The notes: generated by a model from the letters alone, not told the origin. 64,000 bases of DNA from an uncultured Clostridia bacterium (GCA_947385955.1 CANDNA010000017.1:1-64000), one strand, 5' to 3'; positions 53,193 through 62,514 are shown, counted from the first letter of the stretch. A program made the numbers and translations.

Positions 53193-54359
53193 CTATTCTG
53201 CGTCAAAGAATCTTTCTTCCTGATATTTTTCATTTCCAAGCCTTATTTTTACATATTTGGCATATGCCGAAAAGGCTGACGGAATGGGATATCGCTGCTC
53301 TGTTTCGTTTCTTTCCGCAAACAGAAACGGGATTTCTCCCCCGCCGCTTCCCCGCTCCAGTTCATCCACTCTGATGGCATACCCGATCATATTCCATTCC
53401 CTGTGCGTAAAAATATGCCTGGCATCTTCCAGCCTTCTGATGTGGACGGCTTTGTATCCCAGTCCGTCCAGATAAGAAAGGACTTCCTCTCTGGTCCGGT
53501 GCCCCGGCAGGGAAGGAAATTCGTACATGCCTGCCAGAAGCCCTCTGGAAGGCCTCTTACACAGTGCGGTCCTGTTTTCATCCTGAATCACAAGAATTGT
53601 TTTTTCCTCTGTTTTCCTCGGCTTCTTTTTGGATTTTTTCGGATATTCTGATATCTTCCCTGCGGCTCTGGCCCGGCACACAGCCTGCCAGGGGCATTCA
53701 CCGCATTTGGGTACGCCGTTGGGAATACAGATGACAGCTCCCAGCTCCATCAGCGCCTGGTTAAAATCCCCTGCCCGCTCCTCAGGCATCACTGCCTGCA
53801 GTCGCTTTTCCGCCTCTCTGCGCACCTTCTGATCCATAATGTCCCCATCGTCCATACGCACTCTGGAAAGGATACGCAGCACATTCCCATCCACCGCAGG
53901 AACCGGCCGGCCAAATGCAATGGATGCAACAGCGCCTGCGGTATAGCTGCCGATTCCCGGCAGTTTGATCAGTTCTTCCCAGGTATCCGGCATTTCTCCG
54001 CCATACTCTTTTTGTATCTGCATGGCCGCCTTCTGTAAATTGCGCGCCCGGTTATAATATCCCAGCCCCTCCCACAGCTTTAAAAGCTCTTCCTCCGATA
54101 CCTGTGCCAGATGGGCAATGTCCGGCAGGGCTTTCAGAAAGCGTTCATAATAAGGCATGACCGCCGCCACCCTGGTCTGCTGCAGCATAATTTCAGACAC
54201 CCATACCTGATAAGCTGTCGGCATCTCCCGCCACGGCAGAATCCGGTGTGACCGGTCATACCAGGCAAGAAGCGGCTCCACCAGGGCTTTCATTTCGTTA
54301 AGCCCGGTCTCTGCCCTGTTCTCATCCTGTTCTTTTTCTCCCTGCTGTCCCATTCTCAT
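53193..54359 (-). CDS. mutY: Adenine DNA glycosylase
   Basis: Removes adenine mispaired with 8-oxoguanine. The 388-residue protein has the catalytic glutamate region VWVSEIMLQQTRVAAV, the helix-hairpin-helix LPGIGSYTAGAVASIAFG with catalytic aspartate in PAVDGNVLRILSR, the iron-sulfur cysteines in CIPNGVPKCGECPWQAVC (C-x7-C-x2-C-x5-C) and a C-terminal NUDIX-like recognition domain. GGAGGG lies close upstream of the first ATG; a second in-frame ATG two codons later is equally plausible. Confidence 0.95.
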   Translation of the reverse strand: MRMGQQGEKEQDENRAETGLNEMKALVEPLLAWYDRSHRILPWREMPTAYQVWVSEIMLQQTRVAAVMPYYERFLKALPDIAHLAQVSEEELLKLWEGLGYYNRARNLQKAAMQIQKEYGGEMPDTWEELIKLPGIGSYTAGAVASIAFGRPVPAVDGNVLRILSRVRMDDGDIMDQKVRREAEKRLQAVMPEERAGDFNQALMELGAVICIPNGVPKCGECPWQAVCRARAAGKISEYPKKSKKKPRKTEEKTILVIQDENRTALCKRPSRGLLAGMYEFPSLPGHRTREEVLSYLDGLGYKAVHIRRLEDARHIFTHREWNMIGYAIRVDELERGSGGGEIPFLFAERNETEQRYPIPSAFSAYAKYVKIRLGNEKYQEERFFDAE

Positions 54360-54380
54360 GTTCCCTCCTTCCTGCCTGCA

Positions 54381-55088
54381 TCACTTCCGTCCGGACAAAA
54401 CCGCCTCTCTGCGGATTTCCACCGGCTTTCGAAGCCGCATCCCGCTCTCCCACACCTCACAGTCATACGCCAGGATACGGACACCGCAGTCTGCCGCCTC
54501 CCACAATGCCTGGCAAAAGGCCGCATGGGTTTCCCGATTGGGCATAAAATATGACACTCCCGTCATTTGTATAACAAACATCACACAGGTTTCATATCCT
54601 TCCTTTTTCGCCTGCATCAGCTCCCTCACATGCTTAACAGCCCGCTCTGACGGCGCATCCGGGAACAGGGCGGCGCCTTCCCGCTCCAGTGTCACACCCT
54701 TTACTTCTATTAAAATCCTGTCGCCGCCGCCCGTCCGGATATAAAAATCGAACCGGGAACTTCCATAAGTCGTTTCCGGTCTGATCTCTGTCACATGGGG
54801 AAAAAAGCTGCCTGCCGCCAGCCATTCCCCCACCGCCCGGTTGGGCGCAGTGGAATCCATATTGATAAGACGGCTGCCCTTTCTCACCGCCACCAGATCA
54901 TATCCGGTTTTTCTGCCCGGAGCGTCCGATTTTTCCAAAAATACTTCTGCCCCCTCTGCCAGAAGTTCCCGGCACCTGCCCGTATTTTTTACATGGACCC
55001 GTTCGATTCTGCTGCCGATCTGTACATCCGCAATAAAACGGTTGGGCCTTTTTAAAAACAATCCCTTTGTTATGCTTCTGTATTCCAT
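54381..55088 (-). CDS. sfsA: SfsA-family nuclease
   Basis: A 235-residue protein of the SfsA family (named for sugar fermentation stimulation; reported DNA/RNA nuclease activity). Family segments are FLKRPNRFIADVQIG, VHVKNTGRCRELLAEGAEV, SRFDFYIRTGG, ILIEVKGVTLEREGAALFPD and VMFVIQMTGVSYFMPN. The Asp and Glu-x-Lys in these segments match a PD-(D/E)xK-like active site. The start is ATG 55088 behind CAGGAG. Confidence 0.93.
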   Translation of the reverse strand: MEYRSITKGLFLKRPNRFIADVQIGSRIERVHVKNTGRCRELLAEGAEVFLEKSDAPGRKTGYDLVAVRKGSRLINMDSTAPNRAVGEWLAAGSFFPHVTEIRPETTYGSSRFDFYIRTGGGDRILIEVKGVTLEREGAALFPDAPSERAVKHVRELMQAKKEGYETCVMFVIQMTGVSYFMPNRETHAAFCQALWEAADCGVRILAYDCEVWESGMRLRKPVEIRREAVLSGRK

Positions 55089-55108
55089 ACAGGCTCCTGC
55101 CATTTCCT

Positions 55109-55870
55109 CTATCTGACCCGGTTGCACTCGTATTTTTCCAAAGTGAGGAGACAGTTTTTCAAAGCCTCATACCGCTCTTCAATCTCCCCTTCCGGAATCT
55201 CCACATCCAGAGAAACCGCCATCGTATTCACCATATCATCTGTCAGCCGTACATGCAGGGCCGCCAGCAGATTCAGCCGCTCTCTGTACGTGTCTGCATC
55301 CAGGAAATCCAGCAGAAACGGGTCCAGCGGAGAATCTTCTGTCATATCCTTTACGTCTGCTTTTACCTGCTCCCCGGGTTCTGTTTCTGTTTTTTCCTGA
55401 GCGGATACTTCCTCAGTCCGTTTTGTCTCTTCGGATTTGATCTGAACTGTCTGTGCCCGGACTTCCTGCTTTTCGGTTTCCGGCCCGGTCTGCACCGGCC
55501 CTTCCCTGTCAGGCTCTGCCTGCGCCGTTTCGGCCTCTGTCTGCCCGGCCATCCGCTCATCGGTGCCTGTCCGGATCTGTATCGGCTCATCCGGACAGGT
55601 CCTCACCTGCAGAGAAGCTCCCTGCCCCTGTCCCACAAGCTCTGTGACCAGTTTGAAACGTTCTTCCTGATCCGCCTCCGGATATTCTGTCCTGTCCACC
55701 CTGCCTGCAAACATGGAAAGCTCTCTCACATAGACTGTGTAGTCTCCGTAAAGGGCCTGATAGACCACCATTTTCTCCCCGGTTTCCGAATGTACTGCTA
55801 TCGTTACGATTCTGTATAAATTCCCTTTGAAATGTCTGTAAATCTGATCTGTTTTTGGAATTTCTGTCAT
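55109..55870 (-). CDS. DUF1653-domain protein with acidic extension
   Basis: The N-terminal ~75 residues match DUF1653 (YRHFKGNLYRIVTIAVHSET, MVVYQALYGDYTVYVREL, a compact beta domain usually found alone as a ~70-residue protein). A Glu/Gln-rich low-complexity linker (about 85-180) and a short helical C-terminus (FLDADTYRERLNLLAAL, EGEIEERYEALKNCLL) follow. The function is unknown. The start is placed at ATG 55870 (MTEIPK) nine bases after AGGAG; ATG 55876 is an alternative. Confidence 0.75.
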   Translation of the reverse strand: MTEIPKTDQIYRHFKGNLYRIVTIAVHSETGEKMVVYQALYGDYTVYVRELSMFAGRVDRTEYPEADQEERFKLVTELVGQGQGASLQVRTCPDEPIQIRTGTDERMAGQTEAETAQAEPDREGPVQTGPETEKQEVRAQTVQIKSEETKRTEEVSAQEKTETEPGEQVKADVKDMTEDSPLDPFLLDFLDADTYRERLNLLAALHVRLTDDMVNTMAVSLDVEIPEGEIEERYEALKNCLLTLEKYECNRVR

Positions 55871-55910
55871 TCTCATCCACTCCTGTCCCATACGCTTTTC
55901 CACATTTATA

Positions 55911-57263
55911 TTAACTCTTTTCCGCTTCTTTATCAGCATCAGCAATGCAAAACGGATATTTTTTCTTATAGGCTGCCTTATACCGATACATCCGGTCATC
56001 GGCACATTTTACCATATTTCTTAACACCTGATCGTTTTCCCCGGGCTGATACCCGCAGATGCCATAACTGAAAGAATAGGAAATCTGCTCTCCCATAGCC
56101 GTGACCGGCTCCTGCCGGATCTCCTCCTGCAGCGCTTCCATCCGCCTCGTCATTTCCTGTTCGCTTTCCGCATAAAAAATGCCTGCGAACTCATCACCGC
56201 CCATGCGGGCAATGGCTTCCTTCTGCTGCCTGATGCCTTCCAGTTTTCTGACAAATTCACAGATAATACGGTCTCCCCATGCATGTCCGTATCTGTCATT
56301 GACCGGCTTTAAATGGTTCATATCAAACTGCACCACCCACAGATTCTTTTTATCTGCAGCCTGAAAGGCTTTTTCAAAATAACGCCGGTTACCGATCCCC
56401 GTCAGAAAATCCAGCTCCGCATTCAGTGCCTGCAGATGAAGTTTCCTGTTGGTCAGGGCAATCTCCACATTGTTTTTCACAAGAGAAAGCAGCGCCGTAT
56501 CTTCCTCATCAAAGGCATTGACCTGTGCACTGTCAAGATTGATCATCCCGGTCAGCATACCGTCTATGTAGATCGGCGCCGAAATGGTGGAACAGATCCT
56601 GCCCTTTCCCTCTGTTGACAGAACCTGCCTGCTGTAAATACCGTCATAAGGCTGTAAATGCAGATCTCCGATATTGACAATCCTGTCACATTTCCCCTGG
56701 GTGGCATGATACAGAAAGGTATCCTCCACCGGCATCCGCAGCCCGTATACCCGATCCGGATACCCGGTTTTTTCCACAATTACCGCAGTGCCGTTCTGGA
56801 CAGACATCACCGAACAGTATCCATAGTCTTTGACTGCTTTCTGGGAATATTCCAGAATAAAATGATAAATCTCCTCTTCCGAGGAAAACCGCCCCATCTT
56901 CTGTGTCATCTCCAGCATCATCCGGTAGACCGCAGAGCCGGCAGCATCCATAGTCTCTCCCTCAGGAGCCGCCTCCTGAATCTCACCGATCAGAAAGGTA
57001 TCTCCCCGGTACGAAACCCGCCTGGCCGCGATACGGACACGAATCGAAATCCCGTCCGTGTCCTGGAGCTTTTCCTTTATTTTTACCTTTTCGGATTTTT
57101 TATATGTGTTAAAAAGACGCTGGAGCCCACAGTCCGCAACGGGGAACTGCTTCGCCCGGCTGTTCAGCCGGATCACCCGGTCTGCATTGAACAGCATGGC
57201 AGGTGTGTCTATGACTTCTCCAATGGTTTCCAAATCCGTATCCAAAAGTACCCTGTCATTCAT
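55911..57263 (-). CDS. GAF-GGDEF diguanylate cyclase
   Basis: A 450-residue signalling enzyme making cyclic di-GMP from GTP. A PAS-like N-terminus (about 1-95) is followed by a GAF domain (about 115-285; YCSVMSVQNGTAVIVEKTG, ICSTISAPIYIDGMLTGMIN) and a GGDEF domain (about 290-440). The latter has FDMNHLKPVNDRYGHAWGD and the intact active-site motif MGGDEFAGIFY. No upstream RxxD inhibition site is evident before GGDEF. It is cytoplasmic and divergent from trpB2. Confidence 0.92.
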   Translation of the reverse strand: MNDRVLLDTDLETIGEVIDTPAMLFNADRVIRLNSRAKQFPVADCGLQRLFNTYKKSEKVKIKEKLQDTDGISIRVRIAARRVSYRGDTFLIGEIQEAAPEGETMDAAGSAVYRMMLEMTQKMGRFSSEEEIYHFILEYSQKAVKDYGYCSVMSVQNGTAVIVEKTGYPDRVYGLRMPVEDTFLYHATQGKCDRIVNIGDLHLQPYDGIYSRQVLSTEGKGRICSTISAPIYIDGMLTGMINLDSAQVNAFDEEDTALLSLVKNNVEIALTNRKLHLQALNAELDFLTGIGNRRYFEKAFQAADKKNLWVVQFDMNHLKPVNDRYGHAWGDRIICEFVRKLEGIRQQKEAIARMGGDEFAGIFYAESEQEMTRRMEALQEEIRQEPVTAMGEQISYSFSYGICGYQPGENDQVLRNMVKCADDRMYRYKAAYKKKYPFCIADADKEAEKS

Positions 57264-57302
57264 TTATTTTCTCCATCCTCAATTTTATAAACCCGTCCTT
57301 TT

Positions 57303-57331
57303 GTTATAACACAATTCGACCGGAAAAACAA
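57303..57331 (-). promoter_or_regulatory. SigmaA-type promoter of the GGDEF gene
   Basis: Minus strand: -35 TTGTTT (57326-57331), 17-bp spacer, -10 TATAAC (57303-57308), 40 bp before the start codon. The divergent trpB2 promoter must lie in the remaining ~100 bp; TATAAA at about 57372 is a possible plus-strand -10. Confidence 0.55.
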
Positions 57332-57438
57332 TTGCAGTATCCCATTTTGTATGCTAACATGAATGGAATGCTATAAAAATCACGGATATTGTAACATAAT
57401 CAGAGAGGAAAGAAACCGCAAAATCAGGAGGAAATCAT

Positions 57439-58824
57439 ATGCAGGATCCCAAAATCCCTTATAAAATTTATTTACAGGAAACAGAAATTCCCACCGCATG
57501 GTATAACCTGCGTGCAGACATGAAAAACAAACCGGCTCCCCTGTTAAATCCCGATACCCTGAAACCCATGACGGCACAGGAACTGTCCGAAGTGTTCTGC
57601 GATGAACTGGTGGCCCAGGAATTGGATGAAACCAACGCCTATATACCGATTCCCCGGGAAATCCAGGATTTTTATAAAATGTACCGGCCCTCGCCTCTGG
57701 TAAGAGCTTATTGTCTGGAAGAAAAACTCCAGACCCCGGCTAAAATCTATTATAAATTCGAGGGCAATAATACCAGCGGCAGCCACAAGCTCAATTCCGC
57801 GATTGCCCAGGCATATTATGCCAAAAAGCAGGGGCTGAAGGGTGTCACCACGGAAACCGGCGCCGGACAGTGGGGTACAGCCCTGTCTATGGCCTGTTCC
57901 TACTTCGGCCTGGACTGCCTGGTATATATGGTTAAAGTTTCCTACGAGCAGAAACCTTTCCGCCGGGAAGTCATGAAAACATACGGGGCCACCGTTACGC
58001 CTTCCCCCAGCACCACTACCGAAATCGGCAGGAAAATCCTGGCAGAGCACCCCGGTACCACCGGAAGCCTGGGATGCGCCATCTCAGAAGCCGTGGAAGC
58101 CGAGAGCACCAGGGAGGGCTACCGGTATGTCCTGGGCAGCGTACTCAATCAGGTACTGCTGCATCAGACCATTATCGGCCTGGAAACAAAAGCGGCCCTT
58201 GACAAGTACAATATCGTTCCCGATATCATCATCGGATGTGCCGGAGGCGGCTCCAATCTGGGCGGCCTGATCTCTCCCTTTGCAGGCGAAGTGATCCGGG
58301 GAGAACAGAATTACCGTATCATCGCTGTAGAACCGGCATCCTGTCCCAGCCTGACGCGGGGTGTATTTGCCTATGACTTCTGCGATACCGGAAAAGTATG
58401 CCCTCTGGCCAAAATGTATACACTGGGAAGCGGATTTATTCCCTCTGCCAACCATGCAGGCGGCCTGCGCTATCACGGCATGAGTCCCGTCCTGTCCCAG
58501 CTTTATCATGACGGCATTATGGAAGCGGTCAGTGTGGAGCAGTCTGCCGTATTTGAAGCTGCAGTCCGGTTTGCACGGGTGGAAGGCATCCTGCCGGCTC
58601 CGGAAAGCAGTCATGCAATCCGCATCGCCATCGACGAAGCCCTGAAATGCAAAGAAACCGGCGAAGAAAAAACCATTGTGTTCGGTCTGACCGGTACAGG
58701 ATATTTTGATATGACCGCCTACGGAAAATACAACGACGGCGAAATGACCGATTACATTCCCACCGACGAAGATTTAAAACCCGGTCTGCAGGGCATTCCC
58801 CGCTTTCCCGGCAATACCTTTTAA
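57439..58824 (+). CDS. trpB: TrpB2-type tryptophan synthase beta chain
   Basis: A 461-residue PLP enzyme of the TrpB2 subfamily, longer than TrpB1 and typically without a TrpA partner. The PLP lysine is in NNTSGSHKLNSAIAQAY. GAGQWGTALSMACSYFGLDC, GCAGGGSNLGGLISPFAGE (phosphate loop) and GLRYHGMSPVLSQLYHDG are typical. TrpB2 enzymes make tryptophan from indole and serine. No other trp genes are nearby, so indole salvage is likely (inference). AGGAGG precedes the start. Confidence 0.93.
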   Translation: MQDPKIPYKIYLQETEIPTAWYNLRADMKNKPAPLLNPDTLKPMTAQELSEVFCDELVAQELDETNAYIPIPREIQDFYKMYRPSPLVRAYCLEEKLQTPAKIYYKFEGNNTSGSHKLNSAIAQAYYAKKQGLKGVTTETGAGQWGTALSMACSYFGLDCLVYMVKVSYEQKPFRREVMKTYGATVTPSPSTTTEIGRKILAEHPGTTGSLGCAISEAVEAESTREGYRYVLGSVLNQVLLHQTIIGLETKAALDKYNIVPDIIIGCAGGGSNLGGLISPFAGEVIRGEQNYRIIAVEPASCPSLTRGVFAYDFCDTGKVCPLAKMYTLGSGFIPSANHAGGLRYHGMSPVLSQLYHDGIMEAVSVEQSAVFEAAVRFARVEGILPAPESSHAIRIAIDEALKCKETGEEKTIVFGLTGTGYFDMTAYGKYNDGEMTDYIPTDEDLKPGLQGIPRFPGNTF

Positions 58825-58866
58825 CAACCCTATGTTGATTCCAAACGAACAGAAAGGAGAGATACT

Positions 58867-59226
58867 GTGAAACAAAACGAAACCGAAACTCTGATCCTGA
58901 AAGCAAAAGAACTGTGTAACGCCCCTTCCTGCTGTCCTGAAGCCAAAGCAGCGGCACAAAACTGGCTGGATGCTCTGGGAACGGACAAAGGAAAAGACGC
59001 TGCCCGGTCTCTGATCGCAGAACTGGAAGCGGACATTATGCCCGTTGACGATTTGATCGCCTTTGCAGGCTCAGAGACCGGAGCTCAGTTATTCGGTCAG
59101 GAAACGGCCCAAAAAATCGCCGCACACGGAGCGGAAATCAAGGCAGCCGGCGCAAAATACTGCGACTGCCCTGCCTGCGCCGCCGCTGCGGCCATCCTGG
59201 AAAAAAAGGAAGCATTGTTGGACTGA
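58867..59226 (+). CDS. Small cysteine-rich conserved protein
   Basis: A 119-residue acidic, Ala-rich helical protein starting at GTG behind AAAGGAG, 42 bp after trpB2. Two cysteine clusters, CNAPSCC (about 17-23) and CDCPAC (about 99-104), may bind a metal. Similar small proteins occur in Lachnospiraceae under unhelpful names; the function is not known. Its spacing suggests it is co-transcribed with trpB2. The phrase AAAQNWLDALGT is typical of the family. Confidence 0.65.
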   Translation: MKQNETETLILKAKELCNAPSCCPEAKAAAQNWLDALGTDKGKDAARSLIAELEADIMPVDDLIAFAGSETGAQLFGQETAQKIAAHGAEIKAAGAKYCDCPACAAAAAILEKKEALLD

Positions 59227-59230
59227 TACC

Positions 59231-59275
59231 GTAAAAAGAACCAAACGACAGGAAGAACCCCCTGTCGTTTTTCTT
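59231..59275 (+). terminator. Terminator after the trpB2 unit
   Basis: AACGACAGG and CCTGTCGTT form a stem around a short loop, followed by TTTCTTTG, just after the stop codon at 59226. Confidence 0.65.
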
Positions 59276-59358
59276 TGTCCGAAATCCTCTTGCAGCAAAT
59301 TTTTTATTCCACTATACTGGATGCAGATTTACCGGAAAATGCAAAAGGAGGATAAAAA

Positions 59359-60680
59359 ATGTATCATTTAAGGCTAAGGGGTAAACATTACGAAATGGGC
59401 AGGAAACGGGGAAATATCTTCAAAAAGCAGCATATCTCTTTCCCGCTCTGTCTGGACGATTTCCAGCTCAGGCACGGGACAGAAAGCGAAACAATACTGC
59501 ATACTTTTTTCCCTGAAGTATGTGAGGAAATACGGGGAATCAGCGATACTCTGGACAAAGATTACCTGTATTTCTGCTCCTGGATGCTGTGCATGGGCTG
59601 TTGTATGTACAATCTGGAACAGAATATCCCTGTGGAAATCAGAGGCTGCACCGCATTCGCCTACTCCAGAGAGGGGCATCTGATCTACGGCAGAAACAAT
59701 GATCTGCCGCCATTTCTCCGTTCCGGCTGTAAAAGCGAACTGTATGCGCCGGAAAACGGAAACCGTTTTCTCATTACCACCTCTTCTTTTGTCAACGGGG
59801 AGGAAGGCCTGAATGAGCATGGGCTTGCCGTTGCCATGACCTTTGTTATGACCAGACCGGAAAAGATAAAAGCCGGTTTCAATTCCTGCTTTATCGTCAG
59901 ATATCTGCTGGAAAAAGCCAGGGATACACAGCAGGCCATTTCTCTGCTGGCCAGCCTTCCTGTCGCATCCAACTGCAACATCCTGCTGGCCGATCCAAAC
60001 GGCAGCATGGCAGTTGTTGAATGCACTCCCGAACGCAAAAAAGTACGGCCTCCGGAGCATTTTGGCAGTGATGTTACCTTCGATTGACAAGAGCACATAC
60101 GGTCAGGACAGAGGAGATTTGGCGTCCTGCATTGTTACTTTCACTCCGCGTACGTCCAGTACGCGTCGCTCAAGTGCCTTGCAGGGCACCAAATCTCCTT
60201 CTGCCTGACTCTGCGACCTCAAGCGGAGAGAATTTCAGCAGTTTCAAGGCAGACAACAGAGGCGTACTGGACGTACGCCGATGGAGGATAACACAGAAAC
60301 TGCTGAAATAATCCCGCTTTGAGGCGTATGTGTCCTTGTCAATCGAAGGTATCGTCTGTACCGTCAACAGCTTCACTTCCGATGAAATGAAGCCCTATGA
60401 CGATGCCAACGGAAACGACTATCGTTCCCGTGAACGGTATCAGGTGGTACTGGACAGCTTTCCAGATCATATAAAACCCCATGATATCGAAAATACCAAA
60501 CGGCTTTTAAGGGGAGATTATGGCTTTATGTGCCAATATGATAAGGAACCGGACTTTGAAACTGTCTGGAGCTCTCTGTTTGATCTGAAAACTCTGGAAG
60601 TTTACCGGGCAGAAGGCGACCCCAGAAAAAAGAAATTCATCCCGGATATGCGGTTAGCCAATTTGCGGGCCAAATCCTGA
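59359..60680 (+). pseudogene. C45-type peptidase/acyltransferase gene interrupted by a MITE
   Basis: An Ntn-hydrolase of the C45 (isopenicillin N acyltransferase-like) family. The expected self-processing cysteine is C97 in EIRGCTAFAYS, followed by GRNNDLPPF, both typical. The reading frame is stopped at 60085-60087 inside a 273-bp inverted-repeat insertion. The C-terminal part resumes at 60352 in another frame. Removing 60077-60351 joins GSDV to IVCTVNSFTSDEMKPY in frame and gives a 348-residue protein, normal for the family. The break is therefore recent. The 5' part still encodes about 242 residues; activity is unlikely. The start follows AAAAGGAGG. Confidence 0.88.
60077..60349. mobile_element. 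273-bp MITE with TA target duplication
   Basis: Terminal inverted repeats (27 bp including the flanking TA; outer part CCTTCGATTGACAAG, two mismatches further in) bound a non-coding element flanked by TA at 60075-60076 and 60350-60351. Inside are further inverted repeats: AGGAGATTTGG with CCAAATCTCCT, TTTCAGCAGTTT with AAACTGCTGAAA, and CGTACGTCCAGTACG with CGTACTGGACGTACG. TA duplication is typical of IS630/Tc1-mariner transposases, which presumably mobilised it in trans. Confidence 0.85.
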
Positions 60681-60681
60681 A

Positions 60682-60727
60682 AAAGAGAGCTCCCCGGTTT
60701 ACACTGACCAGGGAGCTCTCTTTTTCA
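60682..60727. terminator. Bidirectional terminator
   Basis: AAAAAGAGAGCTCCC and GGGAGCTCTCTTTTT form a perfect stem around a 17-base loop. It lies between the convergent peptidase and phosphatase genes and can serve both. Confidence 0.88.
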
Positions 60728-60735
60728 GGCAGACC

Positions 60736-61191
60736 TCAGTACCCCAGCTTTCGCAGCAACGCACTGCAGCCCTCTGTAATATCACGATAGGTTTCTTCAA
60801 AATTGCCGGTATACCAGGGATCTGCAATTTCATCTCCCGGTCTGTCCGTATAGTCCAGCAGAAGAGACAGCTTCCCTTCCCGGTCCGGCCCTGTGATCCT
60901 CTCCATACTCCTCAGATTCCATCGGTCCATACCGATCAGATAATCATATTTACTGTAATCTTCTTTTGTCATCTGTCTGGCATATTTCCCCGCCGTACTG
61001 ATTCCCTCCCTGGCAAGGCGTCTGCGCGTCCCCGGATGCACCGGATTGCCGATTTCTTCTGTGCTGGTGGCTGCAGATGCGATCTGAAACGCATCCCCGG
61101 CCCCGATCTTTTCCACCATATCCTTCATGACAAATTCGGCCATCGGGGAACGGCAGATATTGCCGTGGCAGACAAAAAGTATCTTAATCAT
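60736..61191 (-). CDS. Low-molecular-weight protein-tyrosine phosphatase
   Basis: A 151-residue phosphatase. The active-site loop is VCHGNICRSPMAE (C-x5-R-S) and the general-acid loop IADPWYTGNFEETY. Length and fold match LMW-PTP, which in Gram-positive bacteria often counteracts tyrosine kinases of polysaccharide synthesis; no such gene is adjacent. The start follows AGGAGG. Confidence 0.95.
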   Translation of the reverse strand: MIKILFVCHGNICRSPMAEFVMKDMVEKIGAGDAFQIASAATSTEEIGNPVHPGTRRRLAREGISTAGKYARQMTKEDYSKYDYLIGMDRWNLRSMERITGPDREGKLSLLLDYTDRPGDEIADPWYTGNFEETYRDITEGCSALLRKLGY

Positions 61192-61464
61192 AATAAAAAT
61201 TCCTCCTGAAATGCATTGATTTGCTTATGTTTGGCGCGATTTGCGGGGTTTGCTTTTTCGGTGGAGATTGTTAAAAATGTAACGGAAATGGCAAATCGGG
61301 GCAAAACGGGGCATATTGATTCCGTCAATCGTAGTAAAAACGTAGTAGGAATTGAGGATTTTTACTACTGTGGAGTTTTAACACGAGCCTGTGTTATAAA
61401 ACAATGTAGCAGTGGCTTTGATATTGTAATAATGTTTTTAAATGTCATACCTTGTTCTAATTCT
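61192..61464. other. Junction region between chromosome and integrative element
   Basis: No gene is seen in this 273-bp gap. It contains an inverted repeat (GTAGTAAAAA 61331-61340 and TTTTTACTAC 61359-61368) and repeated CAAATCGGGG/CAAAACGGGG-like tracts at about 61291-61307. The element end or attachment site probably lies here or just beyond the HNH-like gene, but no duplicated att core can be confirmed with only one end in view. Confidence 0.4.
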
Positions 61465-62514
61465 TCACTCCACCGCCCAATCCCTATCTAAAAAGTTTGG
61501 TATTTCGTCCATTTGTATAGGTTGGTATTTCATTCCAAAAAAGTTATCCGGTCCTAAAAAACCTAGATTTGGATAACCCGTATTTTCCTGAGCAAGTTGT
61601 ATCAACTTTTCATTCGACTCTATATCCATCTGAATCGTTTTGGAGATAAAATAATTCTCTGCATATGCAAATACAATATAATTCAAAAACTGGAGAACTT
61701 TCTGTTTTGATGAACTATTTAGTTGGTGCCTTAATTTTCTATATAATTTATCTCTTTTATGACAAAATGCTAAAATGACGCTTTCTTCTTTCAAAGGCAA
61801 AATCACCAAATGCATAAACTGCATTCTCACCGTGTCTGACATATCAAAAACATCATTGACTTCATTCCCCTCTAAATCTTTCGCCAAAGCAATGGCACTC
61901 TGAATTGCAATGGGAACTTTATAGGGTAACACAGACCAATATAATATCTGATATCCGCCCGCAATATTTTTATCAGCAATGTCCTTATGAAACTGTAGTT
62001 CTTCTGTATAATCTTTTACATCTAATTCTTTAATCTCTTCCAAATCCTCCAAATTAGTATAGGCATGAAATTCTTTTTGCACTTCACGATACAGTTCTTT
62101 TTCCTGTCCTCGTTTGCTTAATTGCAATAGTATATTCTTTACTGCAATTTCTGCAAGCATTTTATCAGTGGGCATTGCTTTTAAATTCTGCTCGTTCTCA
62201 TAATCTTGAAAAAACGTTCCATCACATTCATTGCATATAAAATGAAATGTACCTGAGTTATTAACCCCTTTTTCAATATCTATAACATCTATTCCCATCA
62301 ACACTGACGCATGTAACACTTTTCCATTCTCGGCAATATTCTTAAGTGATAATTGCGGAACCGAATGTGAATTGCAAAAACTCGTTTGAGACTTTCCACA
62401 TAAAATACATTTATCCGGTTTTGCACTATTTCTTGCTTTTGAAAGCAAATCGTTCACTTTTTTACGAACACCGATCATATCAGTTCCTTCAGGTATATCA
62501 ATTAGCTTTGGCAT
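61465..62514 (-). CDS. HNH-like zinc-finger protein of unknown function
   Basis: A 349-residue protein. The N-terminus has a treble-clef-like metal site: KCILCGKSQTSFCNSHSVPQ (CxxC then a histidine) and FICNECDGTFFQDYE (second CxxC), resembling the HNH nuclease fold, where the His would act in catalysis. The remaining ~240 residues are helical and unrecognised. Such proteins are common in mobile islands, some with defence roles; here that is only inference. The start is ATG 62514 behind AAAGGA. It is AT-rich relative to the chromosome and has its own promoter. Confidence 0.6.
   Translation of the reverse strand: MPKLIDIPEGTDMIGVRKKVNDLLSKARNSAKPDKCILCGKSQTSFCNSHSVPQLSLKNIAENGKVLHASVLMGIDVIDIEKGVNNSGTFHFICNECDGTFFQDYENEQNLKAMPTDKMLAEIAVKNILLQLSKRGQEKELYREVQKEFHAYTNLEDLEEIKELDVKDYTEELQFHKDIADKNIAGGYQILYWSVLPYKVPIAIQSAIALAKDLEGNEVNDVFDMSDTVRMQFMHLVILPLKEESVILAFCHKRDKLYRKLRHQLNSSSKQKVLQFLNYIVFAYAENYFISKTIQMDIESNEKLIQLAQENTGYPNLGFLGPDNFFGMKYQPIQMDEIPNFLDRDWAVE

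Noticed and set aside
60330-60680. Separate small gene after the MITE
   Set aside because: Its apparent start lies within the right inverted repeat; the sequence is the displaced C-terminus of the C45 peptidase.
61192-61464. tRNA gene as integration target of the element
   Set aside because: No cloverleaf or tRNA 3' end could be found; Tn916-type integrases often use AT-rich non-tRNA sites.
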